This document shows positions 1 through 12,000 of a DNA stretch of 64,000 bases, in pieces (position 1 is the first letter of the stretch; every line of letters starts with the position of its first letter). The DNA lies in NCBI GenBank assembly GCA_011799875.1, contig CM022302.1, positions 324,925,114-324,989,113 of the forward strand. Direction: 5' to 3'. A program made the translations under genes and the position numbers. The DNA is from Thinopyrum elongatum. Its lineage: Eukaryota; Streptophyta; Magnoliopsida; Poales; Poaceae. Under the pieces are notes generated by a model that had not been told where the DNA came from, did no database searches, and saw nothing but the letters and a program-made list of their open reading frames with translations.

Positions 1-1461
1 GGAAGGATGGCTTGCCGGGATGCCAGATGCAGCCTTTCGAAGAACACACTTTCTCTTCTTCGGGGCTGGGAGCTCTTCTTGCGGTTCTTCTTCGGACGCG
101 TCTTTGTCGGACGAGCTCTCAGCGGCTGTGCTGCTCTGTCCCCCGGCAGCCTTGTCCTTCCTGGTAGGATTTTCTTCCACCACTACCTATGCGTCACTGG
201 TTTCCCATTCTGTGAAGCCGGCGCTGCCAGCCTCTGTGGCAAGATTCACCTCCTCCGCCCTAGTGGCGATGTATGCCACTTCTTCGTTGGTGGTGGCTCG
301 GATGAGGTCTGCTTCTTCCCGGACGGCTCTCTCCGTCAAGTTATCAAAGAACTTTTGTGCCTCTTCCTCGGATGGCTTGACCCATGTCGCGTCGAGACTA
401 TGGGCATTGAACAGTGGCATGGTGGCGATAATCGACCCCAGGGCAGAGTTGTTGCATAGAGGGACAATTCTTGCCGGCAACCAATGCTTGTTGTCGCGCT
501 GAAATAGCCTTTGATGGAGAGCGCCAAGTTGCATAGCAGTCAAATTGTTGTTCAATCCGGGGCGCAGTCTCATGATGTCTGATGTGTTTCGGTATTCCCA
601 AGCTGGACTCCCTTTATTCTGCAAGGGGGCGATGCGGCGGCGGAGGAAATCGAAGCCGATCATCTCCATTGTTAGCCCGGCAGCTTTCAGGCGAAGGATC
701 CTGGTGGTGGCAATTGTGAGTTTTTCATCTTCAGCAGCAAGATCGCTCCAGCCACTGCCGCGGACCGCCTTCTGCTGTAGAGGCAAACAGAACGGATGGG
801 GATCTGCTTACTTGATCCAGCACCACTCAGCCCGCCATTCGTCCCACTTCTCATGGTAAACCCCTTCTGGGTATATTTCCTTATTCCAAGCCCTTGGAAT
901 CCAGGCGATAGAACCAGAGAGGGCCTCCCCTTTTTGGATACGAGGAAAAAAGTAGTGGCGGAAAAGGGCAGTATTGGGAACCACCCCGGCAAAATTTTCA
1001 CAAAGATGAGCAAAGATGGACATGCACAGTACCGCATTCGGCGTGAAATCAAGAAGATGGAAGCCGTATGTGTACATAATGTCGTTGAAGAAGTCAGAAA
1101 ATGGGGGACAGAGCCCGCAATAGAAATAAGCAGCAAAGAAGGGATATCTGTCTGACCCGCTCTTGGAACAAGAACCTGGAATCACGCGAGTGGCGGGGTG
1201 AGCCTGCGTCTCCCTCGCCCACATACACTGGTACCGCCCCTTCAGAGCTTTCGCATCAAGCGACGGGGCAAAGACGACGTGTTTCTTCCGCATCTTCGCC
1301 AGCTCGCTCTCCGGGACATCGGCTTTCGTCTCCTTGCCCTTGCCTTTGCTGGCCTTGGGCGGCATGACGGCTGCAGGGGCAGAAGCCGGGGATGGAGCGG
1401 GCGTGGAGGCGACGAGCGGATGGGGGAGAGCTTTGCTCTGAGCTCGTGAGAAGGAAGGCAA
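1..1461 (-). pseudogene. Antisense ORF, Transposase_28 ('putative gypsy-type transposon') family
   Basis: Reading leftwards from 1461, the protein starts MPSFSRAQSK. An Ala/Pro/Lys-rich N-terminus is followed by a block like grass proteins annotated as 'transposase (putative), gypsy type' (PF04195), for example the stretch FHLLDFTPNAVLCMSIFAHL. The first segment ends WCWIK at a good 5' splice-like site (gtaagc, read from 811). The frame resumes after a pyrimidine-rich tract ending ctacag (775-780). That would be a 37-bp intron, unusually short for plants, so it may be a shrunken intron. The second segment has the family's arginine-rich LRRRIAPLQ motif. An in-frame TAG at 187-189 separates it from an acidic, lysine-rich tail that stays open to base 1. 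The TAG is one C-to-T step from CAG. The molecular function of this family is not established, and the copy looks inactive. Confidence 0.7.
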
Positions 1462-1765
1462 TGGCGACGGCCAGATTGAGAAGAAGAATGAGGCAAATAG
1501 GCTGTGCCTTTTGCAGTTTCCCTTTTTATGGGGAAGGTGCGAGGCCGCCTCTTTTACTCCCCAATGTGAATGCGCCTCTGCAGACGCGTTACAGTTGCAG
1601 CCTTTGAAGCACGCTTCCTACGTCGCGCGTTCAGCGCGCGTAGTGGGGGGCACAGTAAGCGGGATATTTATGAGCAGTTAATTCCCTACCTCGTGTGCCC
1701 GTGCACTGTTTGGGCCTAGCCCAACAACGCCTCGCACTCGTGTGTGGCCTAGGCCCGGGGGCTCC

Positions 1766-2590
1766 TGTCGGTGTACTAAGTATTGGGCCATTAGTACCCC
1801 GTACTTGTGCACGGGCAGTTGTAGCCATACTCGCGGCAAGGCTTGTCGGGGAACAGTTCGAGGTTGACTCAGGCTACCAAAGAAATTCTCAAGTCAAAGG
1901 TCTGAGGATCAGCAGGTAAGAAGAGCTGGAATCCGAAAGCTAGCTTCCCCGACAAGATCTTGCCGGGGTGGCCTGCGAAGCCCGGCAAGATTCGGCGCCC
2001 GGCAAGGTTTGGCGCCCGGCAAGATTCTGCTGCTGTGCCACCGCTCTGGCACAGCAACAAGCCCGACATTCCGGGTCCTTCTTTGGATGTGTGGCAATGC
2101 GCCAGTGGAGGAGAGCTTAAGCGGTGCTGATGGGATGGCCCCTTTTTCCATCCCCAAGAAAGTGAGGACACCTAAACGGACACCTCATGGTGCATTAAAT
2201 GCGTTCGTCCTAATCCGTCAGTGGTTAGGTAAGATAACCCTGTAGCTACTTTACACCTCGATGTATATACATTTTGCCACTATGGAGACCCCTTTGAGGA
2301 TATAAAAGGAGGCCCAAGGCAACTGCTACAGGGGAGGAGGAACTTCTGGCCCATTCTGCATGCGTAGCTGCTCTTTGAACGTACTGTTCATTGCGAGCGC
2401 TCCTGAAGCCTGGGCTCAAGAACATTCATAATAAAACAAGGCAGGAGTAGGGTTTTACGCTGATTAGCGGCCCGAACCTGGGTAAAATCGCCCCGCATCG
2501 ATCGTTGGTTCTGCTCTTTGCGCATACCTCTCCCCCTGCTGGATCGTAAAAGGGATTTCTTGAGGGTCCCATAGGTGTCGCACGCCGACA
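1766..2590 (+). repeat. 3' LTR of element N
   Basis: The LTR runs from TGTCGGTG to CGCCGACA (825 bp), with inverted ends of the TG...CA type, directly after a G-rich purine tract. A TATA box (TATAAAAG) is at 2301-2308 on the plus strand. About 140 bp downstream is a conserved hairpin block (2442-2486) that also occurs in LTRs E and F. Several CTTGCCGG/CCGGCAAG motifs lie at about 1960-2035. The right end abuts the broken antisense ORF at 2591, which fixes that boundary. Confidence 0.72.
2442..2486 (+). promoter_or_regulatory. Conserved R/U5 hairpin block in LTR N
   Basis: The block reads caggagtagggttttac, then a small stem-loop (CGC at 2458-2460, GCG at 2467-2469, loop tgatta), then gcccgaacctgggtaaa. 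The outer TTTTAC and GTAAAA are also complementary. The same layout with a different stem sequence is present in LTRs E and F. Its position downstream of the TATA box puts it in the transcribed leader. The function is unknown. Confidence 0.5.
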
Positions 2591-2832
2591 CTCGTAGTAT
2601 AAGAGGACCCCCCCTGCCCGCACAAAGGGGGGCAGGGGAAGCCCAGACCTCGGATGAGGTGGGAGATGAAGATCACCCTCTCCCCTTACTTGGAAGTGGG
2701 GATGCACTGGTTGGGCTCTGGAGCCCAGTAGGCGGCGCCGGCAGGAATGTACCCCGCGGTTCGGAGCTCCTGGACGGTGCCCTCCGTGACATTGGAAGCC
2801 ACCCATTGGCCCTTCAGATTGGCGTCAGCCAT
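2591..2832 (-). pseudogene. 5' fragment of a second Transposase_28-type antisense ORF
   Basis: Reading leftwards from an ATG at 2832, the peptide begins MADANLKGQW and continues through a stop (AAG TAA GGG) into VIFISHLIRGLGFP and a disturbed 'PPFVRG..LLYYE' motif. These are the usual N-terminal landmarks of this grass family. The frame is interrupted exactly where LTR N begins (2590/2591), so this ORF was the insertion target. The remainder would lie left of the window. The in-frame TAA and a small indel in a G-run show it was already decaying, or has decayed since. Confidence 0.6.
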
Positions 2833-3365
2833 CGCTGGTGGGGAGATGCAGGCGTTGGACAAAGGTTGAGAAGTTTGGGAATGGATCTAGGGCATTGGAT
2901 CTCTGGAGGCTTTGAGCAATGGCGCAAGAGATGGAAGTGTAGGGGAAAAGTGGGATTACTTTCCCTTACCTATATAAGTCAGTGAAAGGCGAAAGGTCCC
3001 TTTTACTACGCCAGATGAATCGCCATGTTCCAATCCTTGGTATTGTTATACGTGCATGGGGTGAAACAATCCTTGATGATATCCCCCAAAATACGGAATA
3101 CAATATCGGCTTTGATGAGACGTGCTAATAAGAAAGCTGCCTCGGGCCGCGATTCGAGCTACAATAATCAGCTAGCTCAAGCGTCATGGGTGGTGACGGT
3201 TCGGTAAAAGCTATAAGGCAAGAGCACTGTTCACACCTATGCGGCGGGCCTTCGAGGCTAAGCTATCTTAAGAAATCAGATGTCGAAGTATGACCCTTAA
3301 AACATGTGGTCGGCGGGCGGTCCCATTACGGGGAAGCTCGATAGTTGCTTTAAATAAAGAAGTTC
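2833..3365. other. Unassigned interspersed-repeat sequence
   Basis: No ORF of recognisable family is present. The left part is the upstream side of the antisense ORF at 2832 and may be its leader or promoter. A weak TATA-like string (cctatataagtc) lies near 2970. The boundary with the polyprotein tail that follows cannot be placed from the sequence. Confidence 0.4.
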
Positions 3366-3653
3366 TTGGGTGATGTGAAGCATCTCAAGGTCATCCCCAT
3401 GGACCTACCTTTGTCTCCCCAAGTGCCAAGTGGACCGATGACACGTGCACGTGCAAGAGCTCTCGAGACCGAGGTGACATCTCTCCTCTCACAATTCCCT
3501 TTCAAATCACATGAGACATGGCTACTACCTCAACATGAGACACTTTGCATACTCAGGTACCAAGGAACTAGCCATGGAGAAGCTAAGGAGCAAGGCTGAA
3601 CGAAGGAGGAAGAAGAACGTGAAGACGGAGAAGAAGAAGAGCAGGTCAGAGGC
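3366..3653 (+). pseudogene. C-terminal tail of a Gypsy polyprotein (G family)
   Basis: The peptide contains VPSGPMTRARARALETEVTS followed by a short Leu/Pro-rich stretch and CILRYQGTSHGE. This is the typical end of Triticeae Ty3/Gypsy pol polyproteins, after the integrase. Upstream integrase is missing, so only the last ~80 residues survive. A purine-rich run (about 3603-3643, agaagaagaagagc) just before 3654 would be the polypurine tract. It lies left of the G LTR, whereas a primer-binding site and gag lie right of the same LTR, which implies two internal regions sharing one LTR. Confidence 0.6.
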
Positions 3654-3794
3654 TGCCCGGATGATCTGGACAAAGCCCGGACGATCCGGCTACCATGCAC
3701 CAAGAGTACAGCAGCCCCCTCGATGAAGTCAGATCATCCGGACCAGCCCGGAGGTCCGGACATCGACCCGGACAACCAGACCCCCTGCAGCGGC
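3654..3794 (+). repeat. G-family LTR, first part (interrupted by H)
   Basis: The likely LTR start is TGCCCGGATG after a purine tract. The sequence is built from CCGGATGATC/GGACCCGG motifs that continue at 39493 (cagacgatccagacggtcgcccgg). It is split by solo LTR H, whose target duplication is gcggc (3790-3794) and gccgc (39488-39492). Joining both pieces gives about 668 bp. The start coordinate is the least certain point. Confidence 0.5.
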
Positions 3795-4361
3795 TGATAT
3801 GTCTCCAACATATCTATAATTTTTGATTGTTCCATGATGTTATATTATCAATCTTGGATGTTTTATATTCACTTACTAGCAGCTTTATATCATTTTTTGG
3901 TACTAACCTACTGACATAGTGCCCAGTGCCAGTTCTTGTTTTTGCTTGTTTTTTACTTTGCAGAATATCAATACCAAACGGAGTCCAAATGCCACGAAAC
4001 TCTTTGGAGATTTTTTTTCTACCCAGAAGACACCCAGGGTGCCAAAGGAGCACATGGGAGGAGGCTCGTGGGGCCCACTCGGCACCAGGGCGCGCTAGGG
4101 AGCCCAGGCGCGCCCTGGTGGGTAGTGGAGCCCACGGGAAGCTTCTCCACTGACATCCACCTCTATAAATACTCTAAAATCCCAAAAACCCTAGGGGAGT
4201 TGAGGAAATACAGTTTCCGCCACCGCAAGTTCCAGAACCACGAGATCGAGTATAGAGGCCTTTTTCGGCACTCTGCCAGAGGGGGCAACGATCACGGAGG
4301 GGTTCGTCATCATCCTTGTTGCCCCTCCGATGATGCGTGAGTAGTTTACCACAGACCTACG
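3795..4361 (+). repeat. Solo LTR H, first part (interrupted by D)
   Basis: It begins TGATATGTCTCCAAC, matching the first bases of element A's LTR, and has a TATA box TATAAATA at 4164-4171. It is cut at 4361 by element D and resumes at 38488. The two pieces total 1567 bp, the same length as A's 3' LTR, and they align with it throughout (for example gatgatgcgtgagtag, then after D gctagtagctagatgg). No internal region adjoins either end, so it is a solo LTR of A's family or a close relative. Confidence 0.75.
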
Positions 4362-7269
4362 TGTAGTGGACAATATGCGATTCTATCCCAATCACGTGAT
4401 GAATTCATGATTGGGGCACAGCCGCATTTCAAGCGCAGAGCAATGTGGACATCATTACAACATACCATATACTGAATAGATGAGAATACCAGATAAAGGC
4501 TTACACTCGCCACAAGCTACAACAGGAATACATGAATACATCAATACATAGTAATCATCATACAGAAGAGAAGGATCCAACTATGGATGAAATCAAATGA
4601 AAAGAAAAATGACATCCACCCTGCTAATCCCAGGCTCCCGACCCGGAACCTATCCCTTGATAGAGGAAGAAGAAGCAGAAGAACTCCAAAACAAGCAAGC
4701 ATCGCTCTCATGTTAGATCATCGCATTACCGGTACCTGCAACTGTTGTTGTAGTAATCTGTGAGCCACGAGGACTCTGGAATCCCATTACCATGGGTATC
4801 AAGACTAGCAAATCTTCATAGGTATGGAATGGATAAGTGGTGAGGTTGCAGCGGCACTAAGCATTGTATGGTGGCTAACTTACGAGTACAAGAATAAGAA
4901 GAGTAAACTATGCATAACGGTCGCAAACTAGTAATGATCAAGAAGTGATCCCGAACTACTTACGAGTCAAACATAACCCCACCGTGTTCTCTTCCCGAAC
5001 TCCCTCGAAAAGAGACGATCATGGTTATGCACGCAGTTGGTGTATTTTATTTGAAGTTTAGTGTCAAGTTATGTTCTCTACAACTGGATATTATAAATTT
5101 CCAAGTCGCCACATAACCACGGGCACGACTTCCGAAAAGATCTAACCCTGTAGGGGTGTCCCAACTTAGTCCATCATAAACTCTCACGATCCACGGAGGA
5201 AAAAACTCCATCTCGGGATGACCCGATCAGTCTCAGAATCCCGGTGCACAAGACATTTCGACAATGGTAAAACAAAACCAGCAAGACCTCCTGACATGCC
5301 GACACCCCGATAGGAGTCGTGCATATCTTGTCTCAGGCCATGATCGGATAGGTCAGCCCACAAGTAAAACCAAACCTCGATTTACACCATGGTGGCCCTG
5401 CAATCTGCGTGTTTTGGACCAACACTCATTAGGAGCACTGTCTCGGGTTGTTGATTAATTATCCTCGGGTGCTAGCCGGTCCCTATGCAAGTTTTAGTTT
5501 TTATTAGGCAAATGGTAAAACCAAAGTTGGGCCTTGCTGGAAGAGTTTTATTCAAAGCGAACTGTCAATGGGGGCCCATAAACCCCGACCGTGTAAGGAA
5601 CGCAAATCAAAGAACATAACACCGGCATGACGGAAACTAGGGCGGCAAGAGTGGAACAAAACACCAAGCAAAAGGTCGAGCCTTCCACCCTTTACCAAGT
5701 ATATAGATGCATTAATTAAATAAAACATATTGTGATATCCAATGATATCCATGTCCCAACATGGAACAACCTACAACTAGCAATGCTATAAGAGGGGCTG
5801 AGCAAAGCAGTAACATAGCCGAACAACGGTTTGCTAAGATGGTGGAGCTTAGAGGCTTATCATGGCAATTTGGGAGGTTTGAAAAATAAGTGGTAGGAAG
5901 CGCGACATAGCGATAGCATCAAAACAACTAGCAGAGCAAAGATAGTAGTGATATCCAAGGTAATGGTCATCTTGCCTGAAATCCCGCTAGGAAGAAGACC
6001 GAATCCATGAAGAAGACGAACCAACATAGTTGAACGAATCCTTACAATCGCAACATAACCGGAACTATTGAGAAGGAGCACAACTTGAAAGAAGCAAACA
6101 ACATGGTAAACACACAAGTATGAACATGGCATGATGCACAATCAAGTATGGTGCATGTCCGATTTAGTGATTTATGTCATGGCAAATGCAACAATCGAAA
6201 ACTACAAATTAAGTGAAGCTCAATATTGAACGAGTTGCATATTAAAGAAACACCACATATAATTGTTTAGTTCACTCCCGTTTATGAACATGACAAGATT
6301 ACATGTTGTTAAACATGGCAAGAAGTGAAGCATAAGTAAACTAACTATTTAGCAAAGTTTAAATGAGGCCGGAAACAACAAACAAAAATTCCGGAAAATC
6401 CTCATATGCAACTTTTAATTTGGTACTGTTCTGTCCTAAACCATATTTTATTATTGTTAAACATGCAAAGTAAGTGCACCATGTTAATCCACACATTTTT
6501 CTAGACAATTTGCATATATAGTTTATTTAATTCAGAGCTACGGTTAATTAGTTATGAAATAAATCATTTTAACATGTCATTGATGCAAATTAATGCAAAC
6601 ATCAACTTAAATACTTTTCTCAAGGATGAAAGTTGAATATGATGAAACTTCATGAAATTCTAATCATTTTACACATAAAGTTTGTTTAATTCCGATGCGA
6701 GGTTGTGAAGGTATTATATGCATGATCTAGAGGGACTTTTCTGTAAAACAGTAATTCTCTGGATAATAGGAAATTCACAGAACGCAAAATAAATACCAAT
6801 GGGCCAATCTGAATAGTGCACTGGGCGGCTGGGCTGCTCACCTAGCTGGGCTCGGCCCAGGTCGGTGGAGGTGGGAGCTAGGTCGCGGTCAACGGGCGAA
6901 GGGGAGGTGGCCCAGGCGCGTGGAGTGGTCACGGTCAATGCGTGAGGCACGCGTGCGGGCGGATCGAGTAGGCAGCAGCGCTACTCATCCTCCTCGATCG
7001 AGGCTGAGGCAAAACGGGGCCTGGCGGCGCAGACTTGGCGCGGAGGAAGGAGGTCCGGCGGGGACCCGAAGGCGTAGGGTGTCGTTCGCCGGCGACGGGT
7101 GTCCAGATCCGGGGTGGAGCAGGCGGCGTGGTGTGGATCCGGGTGCATAAATGGCAGAGGCGGCTGACGAACTTCATGGCGGGCTGTTCCTACTGGCCGA
7201 CGATGGCGCATGGATTAGAGAGAGAGAACCAGGGAAACAGGGTGAGGAGGACGAGAGGCACGACCTTGG

Positions 7270-8221
7270 TCTCGGCGCAACAAACATGTGTGTTTGCTGA
7301 CCTGGCTTATGCACCGGCGTACGACCGACCATACATCAAATACCAAGATATGGTACAAGATAAGCCAGAGAAACTGCTCTTCGTGAGATCAAGGAGTGCA
7401 TTAAGAAGACCAAAGTGACCAGAGAATATCCCTAGGAAGGCCTCCCTTGCCGACCAGCCGAGCCCGGCAGGGTCGAGGCCACGCCTGGGGCCAAGCCCAA
7501 ACCGCCCCGGCAAGGTTCCCGGGGCCGCCAAGACAACATGACAGAGCCCTGGTAGGCTCCGTGTCGGCAAGCCTCTGCCTAGACGCCACCGCTCCACCTC
7601 ATCGCACGCCAGTCACTAATTTGTGCGGTGTCGAGCTCACAAGTGGCTAGGTGGATCTCGTCGAGTACGTGGCAACCTGTTGGAGAAGAGATTAACTTTA
7701 TTGACACCCGTCCTGATGGCGTGTCATGCTAATAAGAGGTAGATGGATAAGCGGCGTGGCAGTCTTGCCGGGCTTCAACCTCAGCATGACACCTAGCAGT
7801 GCATTTGATGCGTTTTGTCCTAACTGCCAGAATTAGGTATGATAACACTGTTATCTATCTAATCAAGCCATAATGACTGTTTTGCCACTATGGTCGCCCC
7901 TTAAGCTATAAAAGGAGGCCCGAGGCAACCGAGCAAAGGGTTTGAATCTTTGATCCCTCAGCACTTGTGCACGCATAGCTGCTCTCCCCGAGGCACACTT
8001 GCCGGGCTTGAGCGCTCCGTGTCTTCGTGTTCCTCCAGATCAATCCACCATAGCAGGAGTAGGGTTTTACGCAGCAAAGCGGCCCGAACCTAGGTAAAAG
8101 AGAGAGTAGTCCATCATCGTGTTGCCCTGTTGTTTCTACTCTTTGTGCAATGTGATCGTCCCCCCACCGAACCACAAAGGGGCAACTCTGCCCCATTGGT
8201 GATCGTGCATTCCCCACGACA
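7270..8221 (+). mobile_element. Solo LTR E in D's left LTR
   Basis: This segment is absent from D's right LTR at the corresponding place (37590-37605). It is bracketed by a perfect 5-bp duplication cttgg (7265-7269 and 8222-8226). It runs TCTCGGCG...CCCACGACA; the first bases look like a decayed TGTCGG. Plus-strand features are a TATA box TATAAAAG (7907-7914), CTTGCCGG motifs, and the conserved hairpin block at 8054-8097. There is no internal region, so it arose by LTR-LTR recombination. Confidence 0.85.
8054..8097 (+). promoter_or_regulatory. Conserved R/U5 hairpin block in LTR E
   Basis: The block reads caggagtagggttttac, then a stem-loop (CGC 8070-8072, loop agcaaa, GCG 8079-8081), then gcccgaacctaggtaaa. 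It has the same layout as in LTRs N and F, with a loop that differs in sequence. Confidence 0.5.
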
Positions 8222-9095
8222 CTTGGTGACCTACTGGTCGCCGGCAGCGAGGCGGCGGCGCTCGGGCAGACGGGAGGAGCTCGGGGTTCTATGGGGCTAC
8301 ATGAGCTCGGCAACGGGGCTCCTGGCATTCGACGAAGATGGCGGATCAACAAGGAGGAGGAGATGCTCGAGCTGGTGCAAGGAAGGTGGTCCGGTGGGGA
8401 TGGTTGGATGGAAGGATGGTGGTTGGCTGCAGCAATTTGGATGCCGCACAAAACACGGGAGGTGCTCGGAGGCTACGGTGGCGATGGGCAGTTGGATGGA
8501 TGGGGATCAAGAGGTGGATGCTCGGCCGCTGGTTGGAGGGAGATGGATCTGGGAGGATCCCGATGAAGATACGAGAGAGTGGCGGCGCTGGTTGAGGGAA
8601 TGGATGGATGGGACAGATTAGGGCTAGGGTTGCTTTGTTTAAATAGCGAACAAGGCAGAGATTTAGGGGCTATCTGGTCACTCCGATCGTAATCGGGGGG
8701 TCAAGAATAAATAGGCTAGGGAAGTCCAAATGAGAAACCGAAGATGCTTGGGGATGTTTGAACTTGATCTAGATCCACCGGTCATGACTGCCTGGTTCGG
8801 GTCTGGGACAGTTTTTCGGACGCGCATGAGGGGTTTGACCAAAGGCCATGGAGACAAGGGGGTTTGATAGCTCAGAGAAGAGAGAGAAGAGAGCGGTACG
8901 ATTGGTCTGAGAGGAGGTCAACAAAGACAAGGAAGAAGCGGCAACTACGAGCAGATGCAAGTTTTAAAAAATGACGGCAACAGAGTGCCGATGCAATGCG
9001 AATGATGCGATGATGAATGCAACAAACAAATGAAACATACGACAATAATGAAAATAAATGGAAGGCGTCTGGAGAGTCAGTCTCGGGTTGTCACA

Positions 9096-12000
9096 ACACT
9101 CGCCCACTTACAAGAGATCTCGCCCCAAGATCTAGGAATGAGAAGAGGAAAGAAGAGGAACAGGTAAAACAAAGTTGCTTCTTGAAAAATGAGTGAAACC
9201 AAACAACCTTAAGAGGTTGAAAATTTGAAGAAATGAGACGATGGAGATGAATGAAATTGAAAACACCCCGTTGGACAAGAGGAACAAGGAATACGACGAG
9301 AACCAAGAGCTTAAGGCACAAGATAGACTTTGAAGCCACTCCGGTAAAATTAGCTAGACAAGGAATAAGAACAAAAGAATTTGGACAGCACTCCGGCTGA
9401 AAAGAGACGCAAGACTTCATAAGATGAAAGAACTTGAAAGAGAACACAACACTCCTGTTAAATGGATAAGCAAGGAAAAGAACATGATCTTGCCAAAACA
9501 AGATGATTGGTCAAATAAACACCACAATGTCTCTAAAACAAAAGAATAGAAGCTAGATCGTTTGAAATAAAGAATGAAGAAGTAAAAATGACAGCTTCTA
9601 CCACACTTGAATTTGAAAAGCGTCCTTACAAAGAATGATAGAATGGAGTTGTTGGAAAATGAACAACAAAAGAATAAGCTTGTTGTGGGTTTATGGAAAA
9701 ACATCTCAAACCTTGAGGTGAAATTTTGCCACTAACAAATGATTGATAGCTTGAGAGGAATGAAAGAGAAGAGAAACTTCTCTCACCAATAAGATATGGA
9801 GAAAACTTGGATCATTGATAAGCACCACAAATAGCAACATTCCTTAGGGAAAGTCTTTAAGTGAAATCTAATACAAATAACTCCAAGGAAGAAATGATGG
9901 GTTTAAATCTCTCATTCTTGACAAATTTTCTTCGAGACTTCTCATGAATCACGAATGGTATAACACCATCTCACAAGATAACGGAGGAAGGAATCTATGC
10001 TTCGGAATGAAAGATGACGAATGCTTGAACTCCTGCAACAAGAATCTTGACGAACACTTCAAGAATGAATTAAATCATTAACAAACCACCATGAAAAACC
10101 TCCATGAAGAACTCCGATAAGAAAAAATATGGTAGGAAGGAAGTGAAGGTTTGAAAGAACAAGATGAAACCTTGCGATGATTTAGATGGGGCTCTGTGAC
10201 GAGACAATTGAGAGAGCTTGGAACTCCGGAAAGAAAAAGATGAAGCAACTCAAACCGAAAATAAGATATGATGAACAAACTCCGAACGAAGGAATTAATC
10301 ACTTGGACGAAACAAGAATAAGAATTATGTTATGCATATCCTTCATCAATTCAAACTAATGACAAGCAACGGATTTAGCATACTACTTATTCTCATTGAA
10401 AAAAAAGGATTGATATAGCACAACTTAATAAAGTCTTCAACAAATCGCCTGTAGGACTTTGAAAAGAAGAAATGAATTGATACGATAACAAAGGAAGATG
10501 GATCTTGAACGAACCGCCGTAAGAATTGAAAATGACTGATGAAAAGAGAACGAATTGCCAGGAAGAATTAGAAAACGACAAAGATACTTGAGGGAATTTA
10601 GATCCAAGAGAACGAAGAGATCACGAGCTGACTAGAGAATACTTGAACGACGCACCGGAAGAATTCGAGAATGAATGAAGAGACATCAATTTAGAATTAT
10701 TTGAGAACAGAAGTTGAAAACTAAGAACGAATAACACTTCTGAAATGATGGCCTCCGGAGAATCGAGAACGGAAAGAACTCATGAAATGCTTTGGACGGG
10801 TATGAAAAGAATTTCTCACAATCGGAAACGATTTGAGAGGATGGAACCAAGCTTGAACCACGAATCTTCGACAGAACGGACAAGATTTAAGGAAAACTCT
10901 TCTTCAGTCTTTGAATGCTGAGAATGATGACGAGAACCACCAAAATTATTTGAGACACTCCAGAACAATGAAGAATAGAGAGGTTGATCCAAAGATGAAA
11001 AGAATTTGAAAGCGATCTTCGAGAAGGCATGTGACTGATGATAATTCATTGTTACGTCAAACTTTGAAAAGATTTGAGAATACTCCGGAAAAATTAGAAG
11101 AGCTAGGTAAGATCCTGGGAAAAGACAAGTGGGTTATGGGCCCACTTAAAGAAACACCGTTGAACAATTTTTAAAGAGAGATTGCACCGGTTGAATTAAA
11201 TGGCTTGAATCAGCTAACAACCTCGAAATAGCTTGAAAGGATTTAAAATGGAAACACGAATCTTTTGAGGTATCTTCAGCACTCCGGAATAAATGAATAG
11301 CGAGGGGTGTATGATTAAGAGGTGCACCGGCATGAGAAAGCATTTGAAATGAGGAAAGGGATATAATCAACACCGAAGCTTGAATTTAGCCCATCGGAGA
11401 AGAAAAGAGAACGAAGAATGATAAACTTGAAGCTTCTAAGCATCTGCATGAGAAATCACCGGCTAAGAACATTGAAGAAAAATAATGAAGAGACTTCACA
11501 TGAATAAAATGGATACTTGATTTGAGAATTTTGACTTCTTGAAGAAGAAGGGTGGGAGGGAGGAAAAATAAAGACAACTTAGGACGGATGGTACGGACAC
11601 CGTTTTGAGAAAACTTAGAATTGATCTTGCAAATGTTGAAATGATCGGATCCACTTGAAGAGAAGCACGCCGGTTGGAAAAGAATTGTCATGACAATCTT
11701 GATAAACAAGAAGGATTAGCACTCCCATAGAAATATGAGAACACCACTTAGGAAAAGGTATGTAATCAACACTTGACATCGAAGCAACTCGAATACCACA
11801 ACTCAAAACAAAACAATGGATTGGCTTGAAAAATAAGCCGGAACAAACATATGATAGAGATTTCATCCGAAGTTTTCATGGTGGGGCCCACATGGGCTCG
11901 ATCGTACAGTAACCATCACGTACAAGGCAGTGTACATGACTTACGAAGCGTCCTTGAACTGTAGCGCAGCTACAAGGGCTCTTTAAGACACAACGAGACC

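Larger units (their letters stand above)
1..2590 (+). mobile_element. Element N: 3' part of a Gypsy LTR retrotransposon
   Basis: The window opens inside an LTR retrotransposon oriented on the plus strand. The visible parts are an internal tail carrying an antisense ORF (1-1461), a non-coding stretch with a purine/G-rich tract just before the LTR (about 1751-1765), and a 3' LTR (1766-2590). The right flank ctcgt (2591-2595) would be one copy of the target duplication; the left copy lies outside the window. An antisense ORF between pol and the 3' LTR is a known layout in some grass Gypsy elements such as Grande. The element interrupts another element's antisense ORF, which resumes at 2591. Confidence 0.75.
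4362..9095 (-). repeat. Left (3') LTR of element D
   Basis: The boundaries come from alignment with the right copy: gattctatcccaatca near 4381 matches 12755, and tctcgggttgtcaca at 9081-9095 matches 38473-38487. On the minus strand a TATA box (TATTTAAA, bases 8638-8645) lies about 450 bp inside the LTR, which leaves a very long R/U5 of about 3.3 kb. The right half is GC-rich with spurious ORFs on both strands. Solo LTR E (7270-8221) is inserted here. Without E and its duplicated site the LTR is about 3777 bp. Confidence 0.8.

Noticed and set aside
6714..8621. GC-rich ORFs in D's left LTR as genes
   Set aside because: They lie in an LTR, are not conserved in the right LTR copy, and several are interrupted by solo LTR E.
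9091..11866. Chain of minus-strand Phe/Ser-rich ORFs in D's internal domain
   Set aside because: The composition follows from the purine-rich plus strand; no retroviral motif and no long continuous frame.
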